From NCBI RefSeq assembly GCF_014897815.1, contig NZ_JABUZG010000052.1:93020-157019 (forward strand): a stretch of 64,000 nucleotides of DNA, read 5' to 3'. The notes below the pieces were generated by a model. It was given only the letters and a program-made list of their open reading frames with translations, ran no database searches and was not told the origin of the DNA. Positions 57,178 through 64,000 of the stretch are shown piece by piece. The translations under genes and the position numbers were made by a program. Numbering within the stretch: the first letter of the stretch is position 1; the number at the start of each line of letters is the position of its first letter. This DNA comes from Psychrobacter sp. PG1. Its GTDB lineage: Bacteria; Pseudomonadota; Gammaproteobacteria; Pseudomonadales; Moraxellaceae.

Positions 57178-59232
57178 TTAGTAGTCTTTCATGGACTGCT
57201 TAATCGCCTCAATCGCTGTTGGATTATCAAGCGTTGACATATCTCCTGTTTCGTTGCCTTCTGCTAAAGCACGAATGGCTCGACGTAAGATTTTGCCAGA
57301 GCGCGTTTTTGGTAGTGCTTGCGGGAAATAAATTGCCGCTGGCCTTGCGATACCGCCAAGGGATTTGACCACAGCACCGATGACCTGCTGCTCAATACGG
57401 AAACGATTTTCGGTAGTTGTGACTTGTTCATGATCTCTCAGCACACAAAAGGCTATCGGCAACTCTCCTTTCAATTCATCATGAATACCCACAACCGCAC
57501 ATTCTGCCATTTCTGGATGCGTGCTAATCGCTTCTTCAATTTCTTGCGTGCCAATACGATGACCGGCGACGTTAATCACATCGTCAGTGCGCCCTAAGAT
57601 ATAAAAATAACCCTCCTCATCAGTCACGGCATAATCCGAGGTTGAGTATTGCTTGCCATCAAACAGACCAAAATAACTGCTAATAAAGCGTTCGTCATTT
57701 CGCCATACCGTGGTCAGACAACCGGGCGGCAATGGTGCACGAATCGCGAGCAGTCCTTTTTCGCCAGCTTTACAAGGTTCGCCAGTTTCTTCATTAATGA
57801 CATGCGCATCATAACCATACATGGGATAACCGGGTGAGCCTTGCTTGTGTGGCTTATGATTAAATTTAGGCGTGTTACTTAGAATGGGCCAGCCAGACTC
57901 TGTTTGCCAATAATGGTCTAAAATTGGCACACCTAAATGCTTAGTCAGCCAATTGGCTGTCGATTCATCCAGTGGTTCACCTGCCAAAAAGAAGGATTTT
58001 ACGCTGGAGACATCATAGCGTGTCATCCATGTCTCATCTTGTTTTTTCAGCATACGGACACCCGTCGGTGCCGTGAATAAAATATTGACCTTGTTTGCTT
58101 CGACAATTCGCCACCAAATACCGGGGTTTGGGCGATGCGGCAGACCTTCATACATCACACTCGTCATGCCAGCCAGCAATGGTGCATAAATGGTGTAAGA
58201 ATGCCCGACCGCCCAGCCGATATCTGATATCGCCCAAAATGTCTCGCCCGCCTTGCCATCGTAGATATAGTCCATCGACGTCGTTAGCGCAACCGCGTGA
58301 CCACCGGTATCACGTTGCACGCCTTTTGGCGTACCCGTAGTGCCTGAAGTATACAGAAGATACGACGGCGTATTTGACTCAAGCCAAACTGGCTCGACAA
58401 TCGCATTGGCTTCACAGCTGATACGGCGCTGAGTTGCATAATCAACATCAATATTTTTTGGCTCAAATGGTAAAATGCCACGATTGATGACCAATACATG
58501 TTCGGGCTTAACCGTTGCTTGCTCGACCCCTTGATTGACAAGATTTTTATAATTAATAACTTTACCACCGCGCAAACCTGCATCCACCGTGATGACCATT
58601 TTTGCTTCAGCATCATCCATACGAATGGCTAAGTTATGCGCCGCAAATCCACCAAATACCACAGAATGTACAGCACCGATACGAGCGCAAGCCAACATGG
58701 CATAAGCGGCTTCTAGAATCATCGGCATGTAAATGACAACGCGATCGCCCTTGCCAATACCATGACGCTGTAGCACATCAGCAAAATAATTGACTTCTTT
58801 ATATAGGTCATTATAGGTCAGACGACGTTTGGTATAGTCCGTGTAAAGCTCGACGTTGTTACCCAAGTCTTTAAACGCATCGACGACTGCAGGAAAGGTT
58901 TCTATTAACTCTTGGTTAATCTCAGAGGATAACCAGATAAAAGCATCCTGTTCTGCGCGCTCTGCAAGATGGCGATCCACACAGTTATAGCAAAGATTGG
59001 TCTCGCCACCGACATACCACTGCGCAAATGGCAGATTGCTGTCATCAAGGATTTGTTCAGGCTCTTTATGCCAATAGATACGCTTTGCTTGCTCTGCCCA
59101 AAACTGCTCTTTATTTTCAATAGAAGAGTGATAAATTTCAGCAAAAGTTTGAGTGGTATTAGATAACGCTTGAGAAGTCTGAGCTTGGTCTGACGATTGG
59201 TTGGTCACTGAAGTGGCGGTTTGCTCGCTCAT
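57178..59232 (-). CDS. prpE: Propionyl-CoA synthetase-like acyl-CoA ligase
   Basis: ANL enzyme that activates propionate with ATP and CoA, also able to use acetate. 684 residues from the ATG at 59232 (AAGGA nine bases upstream); an in-frame ATG 20 codons earlier has no ribosome site. The acetyl-CoA-synthetase-like entry, LLYTSGTTGTPKGVQRD (about 300), and the catalytic Lys in LPKTRSGKILRRAIR (about 655) are clear; the N-terminal QWYVGGETNLCYNCVDRHL is typical of PrpE/Acs. Choosing PrpE over AcsA rests on that and on the valine neighbours. Confidence 0.85.
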   Translation of the reverse strand: MSEQTATSVTNQSSDQAQTSQALSNTTQTFAEIYHSSIENKEQFWAEQAKRIYWHKEPEQILDDSNLPFAQWYVGGETNLCYNCVDRHLAERAEQDAFIWLSSEINQELIETFPAVVDAFKDLGNNVELYTDYTKRRLTYNDLYKEVNYFADVLQRHGIGKGDRVVIYMPMILEAAYAMLACARIGAVHSVVFGGFAAHNLAIRMDDAEAKMVITVDAGLRGGKVINYKNLVNQGVEQATVKPEHVLVINRGILPFEPKNIDVDYATQRRISCEANAIVEPVWLESNTPSYLLYTSGTTGTPKGVQRDTGGHAVALTTSMDYIYDGKAGETFWAISDIGWAVGHSYTIYAPLLAGMTSVMYEGLPHRPNPGIWWRIVEANKVNILFTAPTGVRMLKKQDETWMTRYDVSSVKSFFLAGEPLDESTANWLTKHLGVPILDHYWQTESGWPILSNTPKFNHKPHKQGSPGYPMYGYDAHVINEETGEPCKAGEKGLLAIRAPLPPGCLTTVWRNDERFISSYFGLFDGKQYSTSDYAVTDEEGYFYILGRTDDVINVAGHRIGTQEIEEAISTHPEMAECAVVGIHDELKGELPIAFCVLRDHEQVTTTENRFRIEQQVIGAVVKSLGGIARPAAIYFPQALPKTRSGKILRRAIRALAEGNETGDMSTLDNPTAIEAIKQSMKDY

Positions 59233-59335
59233 AATAGCTGTCCTTAGCGTAAATGATGGGTAATACGATGTAATATTGTCTAATAATGTCATAGTAAAGA
59301 TTGGCTATCCCTGCCAGCTATCTCTAATAGAACAA

Positions 59336-59376
59336 AAAACCGATACACTACGTATCGATTTAGTAGGTATCGGTTT
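59336..59376 (-). terminator. Terminator after the second acyl-CoA ligase
   Basis: Stem AAACCGATACCTACTA / TAGTGTATCGGTTT on the minus strand followed by TTTTTT. Confidence 0.8.
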
Positions 59377-59450
59377 AAAATGTAGCAGAGCTAACAATAA
59401 AGGTCAACTATTAAGCCAGTTATCTGCTCAATAGTTAAGCCACTTTAAGC

Positions 59451-61121
59451 CTATACCTCAGTTTGATCAGCATACATCTCACGCATCACTTTTTTGTCAT
59501 GTTTACCAACAGAAGTCTTTGGTAGCTCCGCGACGAACTTAAACTGACTTGGCACACCATATTTCGGAATAATACCCCGCTCTACGGCTTTCTCAGCAAT
59601 GGCTTTGATATCATCAACGCTCGTGTCTTGAGCATTAGGTTTTAACACAATCAAGGCCAATGGACGCTCGCCCCACTGTTTGTCACGTACCCCAATCACA
59701 GATACGTCAGCGACCGCTGGATGTAACGACAAAATCGTCTCAATCTCTAATGACGATATCCACTCGCCGCCTGACTTAATGACATCTTTTAAGCGATCAG
59801 TAATTCTAATATAACCATCAGGACGTATATAAGCAATATCTTGGGTGTGCATATAGCCGTTTTCCCACAGCTCTTTGCCCGCATCGTCATTTTTTAGATA
59901 GCTTTGCGTTAGCCAAGGTGCGCGTAATACCAGCTCGCCCGTATTGTCTTGACCGGTACCAACCGACTCATTATTGGTACTCCATATTTGAGCATCCACC
60001 ATCAGTACGGGCTTACCAGTCATACAACGGCGAGCGATATCTTCATCTTCACTCATTTTAGGCTCGTCGAGACTAAATTCTGTCAAGCTAATAAGGGGCG
60101 CTGTCTCTGACATACCATAACCGGTATATACTTCGATGCCTTGTGCCATGGCTGTTTTTGCCAAGCCTTCAGTCAATCGTGAGCCACCGATAATCATTTT
60201 TAAACCATTAAAGCTAGCACCGCGATCTTGCGCTTCTTTGAGCACCATTTGCAAAATCGTTGGGACACAATGGGTAATACTAACTTTTTCATTAATGATC
60301 AAGTCCATTAACACATCTGGTGCATAGCGTCCCGGATACACTTGCTTCAGACCAGCCATGGTCGCGGTAAATGGAAAGCCCCATGCATGCACGTGAAACA
60401 TTGGCGTCATCGGCATATAGACATCACCATAACTGACGCCTTGCTTGTCGGGCAGCATACCTAGTGTCGCCGCTTCGGTGAGGGTATGCAATACTAACTG
60501 GCGGTGGCTAAAGAATACGCCTTTTGGATCGCCCGTCGTGCCTGAGGTATAAAACGTTGTGGCAATGGTATTTTCATCAAAATCTGGGAAGTCAAACTCA
60601 CTATCGGCAGCTTGTAATAACGCTTCATACTCACCTACTACGCGGTTTTGATTACCACCGAAGACTCCTTCAGATGTCACACCATCATCATCTAGCCAAA
60701 TAATGTGCTCAATACTAGAGTTTTCAAACTGATAGCTTTTGACCAATGGCGCAAACTCAGAATTAAGCAGCAGCACTTTTGGCTTAGCATGATTGATGGT
60801 ATAAAGAATTTTTTCTGGCGATAGGCGGATATTAACGGTTTGTAAAATATACTCTGACATCGGTACAGCGAAATACGACTCCAGATAACGATGGCTGTCC
60901 CAATCCATCACCGCCACTATATCACCTGCATCTAGATTTAAACCTGCTAAGACATTGGCCAAGCGATTGATACGATTGAATAAATCTTTATAGGTAAGGC
61001 GTTTTTTATCAGCATAAACGATTTCTTGCTCTAGCGACACCGTTTTGGCACGGTTCAATAGTTGCTTAACTAATAAGGGATAATCGTAAGCAGAAGGGGC
61101 GCTGTGGTAAATATTTGACAT
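59451..61121 (-). CDS. Acyl-CoA ligase (medium/long-chain fatty-acid type)
   Basis: ANL enzyme of 556 residues. AMP motif FYTSGTTGDPKGVFFSHRQ (about 190), GYGMSETAP (about 335), and catalytic Lys in LPKTSVGKHDKKVMRE near the end. It resembles the AlkK-type medium-chain ligases. The start at 61121 has AAGGA ten bases upstream; the ATG at 61145 does not. It lies 218 bases upstream of prpE on the same strand with its own terminator. Fatty-acid chain length is not readable. Confidence 0.9.
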   Translation of the reverse strand: MSNIYHSAPSAYDYPLLVKQLLNRAKTVSLEQEIVYADKKRLTYKDLFNRINRLANVLAGLNLDAGDIVAVMDWDSHRYLESYFAVPMSEYILQTVNIRLSPEKILYTINHAKPKVLLLNSEFAPLVKSYQFENSSIEHIIWLDDDGVTSEGVFGGNQNRVVGEYEALLQAADSEFDFPDFDENTIATTFYTSGTTGDPKGVFFSHRQLVLHTLTEAATLGMLPDKQGVSYGDVYMPMTPMFHVHAWGFPFTATMAGLKQVYPGRYAPDVLMDLIINEKVSITHCVPTILQMVLKEAQDRGASFNGLKMIIGGSRLTEGLAKTAMAQGIEVYTGYGMSETAPLISLTEFSLDEPKMSEDEDIARRCMTGKPVLMVDAQIWSTNNESVGTGQDNTGELVLRAPWLTQSYLKNDDAGKELWENGYMHTQDIAYIRPDGYIRITDRLKDVIKSGGEWISSLEIETILSLHPAVADVSVIGVRDKQWGERPLALIVLKPNAQDTSVDDIKAIAEKAVERGIIPKYGVPSQFKFVAELPKTSVGKHDKKVMREMYADQTEV

Positions 61122-61389
61122 AGATATGACGTCCTTGTTGGTCATGCGGATAAGTTATTATGCGGGTGAATCATGGATAATTGATGGCACGCAGTTCTAG
61201 TTATTTTAGCTTTTACTTATAAAAAATTGGCTGTTTAAAAATTGATAGCGGCTAACATTATTAATAGAATTATTAAGGTGTATTGAACAGGCTATATCGA
61301 TAGTAAGAAAAAATAGGTGCTATGTAAAGCAACCTTACATAAACATCCTAAGCTGCAATAGCTTGATGAAAATTTCTCAAAAACAGCCA

Positions 61390-62589
61390 TCAAGCCGCGC
61401 GTGATTTTGTTTTAATCATACCAAAACTGGCAACCAGTAATGCCAAAATCTGTACAAATAAGAGCAGCCATACTGTGAGCGACCACTGCCCGCGCGCATA
61501 AGCCATGCCGCATAACCACGCACCCATCGTACCGCCAGCATAATACCCCATGTAATATAAACCAGACGCCAATGAGCGCCCTTTTTTAACATTGACGGCG
61601 ATATAACTGATGGTGGCAGCTTGGGTGATAAAGACACCTGAGGACATAATAGCAAGACCAATAATAATGCCCCATAACGGCGTCACTAGCGTTAACAGCA
61701 CCCCAATCATAGAAACGAAAACAGCCACGCGTACTGTGCGCGCTGAACCAAAGCGACGTAGCAAAGTCGTCGACAATGGCGTGATGACAACACCTATCAA
61801 ATAAACGGCAAAAATATTGGCAAGCGCACCCGTACTCAACTCATATGGCGTCTTAGCAAGATGTAGATTGATAAAGGTAAAACAACCCACGAGTGAGAAT
61901 AAAACACACGCTCCTAGCAGACACGCCGTTACCACATAACGATTGGTTAAATGCTCACCGAGCGTCTGCATCGCGGAACGAAAATTCGGATTGGCCACAA
62001 ACTGCTGTGACGATGGTAGCATCTTGCCGACCCACAGCGCACCGATAAGGGTCATCGCTGCCATCACATAATAGCCTTCACGCCAGCCGATAAGCTCGTG
62101 CAAATGCCCAAGTAAAAATCGCCCCATGAAGCCGCCAAGTACCGAGCCTGAGACATAGAACGACATCAGTTCTGTGACAGCGCGTCCCTCAAACTCTTCA
62201 CCGATATAAGCAATCGTCACCACGGTAATGCCCGGTACAGACAACCCTTGCATAAACCGCCACATGCCCATCCAACCAATACTCGGACTTTGGGCAATTA
62301 AAGCAGTTGGTATCGCTAAAAATAATAACGCGCCAACGATAAAGGATTTACGCCCCACAGCGTCAGACAGCATGCCCAAGAATGGCGACATAATAGCAAT
62401 CGCCATCACCGTTGCACCGACGATCATGCCCGCCTGCACCTCAGTTGCGGACATATCCACCATCAATACTGGCAAAATAGCCTGAATAGAATAGACCTGC
62501 AAAAAAGCAAACATCCCAATCAAACCAATGGTGAGCTTTAAGACCCACGATGTCGAATTATTGATTGGTGTAGATAGAGGTTCTGGCAT
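61390..62589 (-). CDS. MFS transporter
   Basis: A 399-residue major facilitator with about twelve helices. The motif-A-like loop LSDAVGRKSF is present after helix 2, and the end has YMGYYAGGTMGAWLCG. The start is taken at 62589 (MPEPLSTPIN), because an in-frame ATG at 62883 would add 98 residues of unlikely composition. No ribosome site is seen for either. Sequence suggests the AraJ/YnfM-like group (drug or metabolite export), substrate unknown. Confidence 0.85.
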   Translation of the reverse strand: MPEPLSTPINNSTSWVLKLTIGLIGMFAFLQVYSIQAILPVLMVDMSATEVQAGMIVGATVMAIAIMSPFLGMLSDAVGRKSFIVGALLFLAIPTALIAQSPSIGWMGMWRFMQGLSVPGITVVTIAYIGEEFEGRAVTELMSFYVSGSVLGGFMGRFLLGHLHELIGWREGYYVMAAMTLIGALWVGKMLPSSQQFVANPNFRSAMQTLGEHLTNRYVVTACLLGACVLFSLVGCFTFINLHLAKTPYELSTGALANIFAVYLIGVVITPLSTTLLRRFGSARTVRVAVFVSMIGVLLTLVTPLWGIIIGLAIMSSGVFITQAATISYIAVNVKKGRSLASGLYYMGYYAGGTMGAWLCGMAYARGQWSLTVWLLLFVQILALLVASFGMIKTKSRAA

Positions 62590-63001
62590 ATTATTTTGGG
62601 ATTTACTGATGGTATTTTTCACAGGGATACAGGCTATGTTGGACGCGGATGATCTGGCGTGAGTAATAGAAATAGGACGATAATAGCTGAAATAATGACA
62701 AAAATAATGATGACAATAATGGCTGATGCTAGGGATAGGTGTCATGTATGATTTTAGCACACAAAATACCAGACTCTGGTTTCGGTGTGTTATCGGTATT
62801 GCTTTATTTATACTTAGGGTCTGTTGAACACTAAAAACTGCTGCTTTATATACTGGGTAGGTGACGTATATTTTTGACAGCAAGCAGATTACTGTCTACT
62901 ATTATTTTGATCTATTATATATAAATGCGATTCACAAAAACTTATACCCACAAAATATAACCTGCGACAAAATCCAACTCACCTATAACAGACTCTCTAT
63001 C
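62590..63001. other. Divergent intergenic region MFS / PETase-like gene
   Basis: About 410 bases with promoters for both genes. It contains the MITE-end-like motif GGGTCTGTTGAACA at 62817-62830. ORFs reaching into it from both sides (62589-62883 and 62861-63001) are extensions without support. Confidence 0.4.
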
Positions 63002-63991
63002 ATGCCCAAACACCCTTTTTATTCGCAATGGATTTCCGCTATAGGTGCACTGGTTTTTTCTATAAGTGCGTCGGCAGTTACGTTAGACGAAGTAGCCGCA
63101 ACTAATAAGCTCACAATTCAAGAGCAATCATCCAAAATAGTATCAACCCCGATAGCGTCAGCGGTTGCAATAACATCGCCTGTATCAATACCAGCCGTGC
63201 CGTCAAACTGTATTCCTGACAGTGTCATTACAGCGGCTGAGCTGTCAGCTACGCGCGATAATGGTCCTTTTACGGTGGCAACTAAATCTGTTCCTCGGCA
63301 ACTAGCCAATGGCTTCGGCGGCGGCACCATTTATTATCCAACCAACGCAGGCAGCTGTGGTCTGTTAGGCGGAATCGCGGTAGTACCCGGTTATGTGTCC
63401 TACGAAGCCTCTATTAAATGGTGGGGGCCACGTCTGGCATCTTGGGGATTTGTGGTGATTACTATCGATACCAACTCTATTTATGATGACCCCGATAGCC
63501 GTGCCACCCAATTAAGCGCCGCACTCGATCATATTCTTAGCGATAGTACGGTGGGTGCGCAAATAGATAGCACACGTTTAGGCGCTATCGGCTGGTCAAT
63601 GGGCGGTGGTGGCGCGCTGCAGTTAGCGACCAAGCGCAGTGACGTTCGGGCCATTATTCCGCAAACGCCCTATAATGATAAAGACTACGGCAACATGGAC
63701 ACGCCTGCTTTATTTATTACCTGTCAAAATGACCGCATTGCCTCTAATAAAAAGTACAGCAGTCCATTTTATAATAATGCTGCTGGCGCAAAAATGAAGA
63801 TTGAGATAAAAAATGGCAGCCACTTTTGTCCAAGCTATCGCTTTAATGAGATATTGCTGAGCAAACCAGGTATTGCTTGGATGCATCGCTATATTAATGG
63901 CGATACCCGCTTCGATCAGTTTTTATGTCGTAACGACAACTATGGCAACAATCCTCGTATATCCGCTTACGACTATAAAAACTGCTCGTAA
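63002..63991 (+). CDS. Secreted polyesterase, PETase-like (Lip1/Mors1 type)
   Basis: A 329-residue exported alpha/beta-hydrolase. Signal peptide 1-25 (ISAIGALVFSISASA), a disordered linker to about 68, then the catalytic domain. Catalytic triad: Ser199 in GWSMGG, Asp244 in QNDRIA, His274 in NGSHFC; oxyanion residues Tyr131 and Met200. SIKWWGPRLASWGFVVITIDTNS (138-160) is nearly that of PETase, and Trp185 of Ideonella PETase is Tyr224 here. Both PETase disulfides are matched (Cys241-Cys276 and Cys309-Cys328), and Cys70 with Cys119 could make a third. It closely resembles what I remember of Moraxella TA144 Lip1/Mors1. True start at 63002; an ATG at 62861 is excluded. Function on polyesters is inferred. 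The stop lies just inside the window. Confidence 0.93.
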   Translation: MPKHPFYSQWISAIGALVFSISASAVTLDEVAATNKLTIQEQSSKIVSTPIASAVAITSPVSIPAVPSNCIPDSVITAAELSATRDNGPFTVATKSVPRQLANGFGGGTIYYPTNAGSCGLLGGIAVVPGYVSYEASIKWWGPRLASWGFVVITIDTNSIYDDPDSRATQLSAALDHILSDSTVGAQIDSTRLGAIGWSMGGGGALQLATKRSDVRAIIPQTPYNDKDYGNMDTPALFITCQNDRIASNKKYSSPFYNNAAGAKMKIEIKNGSHFCPSYRFNEILLSKPGIAWMHRYINGDTRFDQFLCRNDNYGNNPRISAYDYKNCS

Positions 63992-64000
63992 ACAAGGCAC

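Noticed and set aside
62589..62883. N-terminal extension of the MFS transporter to 497 residues
   Set aside because: The extra 98 residues are low-quality sequence spanning a repeat-end-like motif in the intergenic region; the family core starts near 62589.
1..64000. CRISPR array, prophage, tRNA/rRNA genes, toxin-antitoxin or defence systems
   Set aside because: No regularly spaced repeats, phage structural genes, cloverleaf or rRNA sequence, or known defence motifs were seen on either strand.

Overview
This window is a chromosomal segment of a gammaproteobacterium of the family Moraxellaceae, most probably a Psychrobacter. The reasons are a CarO-like porin, an Hfq with a long glycine-rich tail, carboxynorspermidine-type polyamine genes, and a secreted polyesterase that resembles the Lip1/Mors1 enzyme of the Antarctic Moraxella strain TA144 closely (recalled, not searched). 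Almost all of the window is ordinary, densely packed bacterial coding sequence. I found no prophage, CRISPR array, rRNA or tRNA gene, intact insertion sequence or defence island.

Layout. 1-8977: end of a membrane transporter with a Met/His-rich tail, an RNA helicase, a cold-shock protein, AroQ, a UbiB-family kinase, a voltage-sensor ion channel, YebC, an alkylguanine methyltransferase and FtsY. 9331-14566: a tiny lipoprotein, a pair of M16 peptidases (one with and one without the zinc motif), an unknown lipoprotein and an M15-type peptidase. 14830-17507: RodA and an RlpA-like protein, separated by a 0.9-kb AT-rich gap holding a coding-like relic. 17690-23255: RadA, then the LPS block kdsD-kdsC-lptC-lptA-lptB. 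23471-28892: the classic tsaE-mutL-miaA-hfq order plus a QueD-like enzyme. 29289-33527: small accessory genes, HtpX and an orphan acidic Cys-rich protein.

33726-43094: polyamine synthesis (nspC and a carboxynorspermidine dehydrogenase) with a structured leader and a 16-codon upstream ORF between them, a DUF924 protein, a CAP-domain lipoprotein, a 281-bp MITE, RNase HII, LpxB and DAHP synthase. 43252-49427: PepN, a family-restricted unknown, Pal, a phosphopantetheinyl transferase and the CarO-like porin. 50055-61121: an IclR regulator next to a complete distal valine-degradation set (isobutyryl-CoA dehydrogenase, enoyl-CoA hydratase, 3-hydroxyisobutyryl-CoA hydrolase, MmsB, MmsA), followed by a propionyl-CoA synthetase and a second acyl-CoA ligase. 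61390-63991: an MFS transporter and a PETase-like secreted hydrolase.

The most interesting items are the PETase-like enzyme at the right edge, the leader-ORF/hairpin in front of the carboxynorspermidine dehydrogenase, the two MITE-like elements with related dispersed ends, the long inverted repeat between the divergent porin and IclR genes, and several genes below the usual size cut-off. All start choices, repeats and motifs were read by eye; no database search was run.
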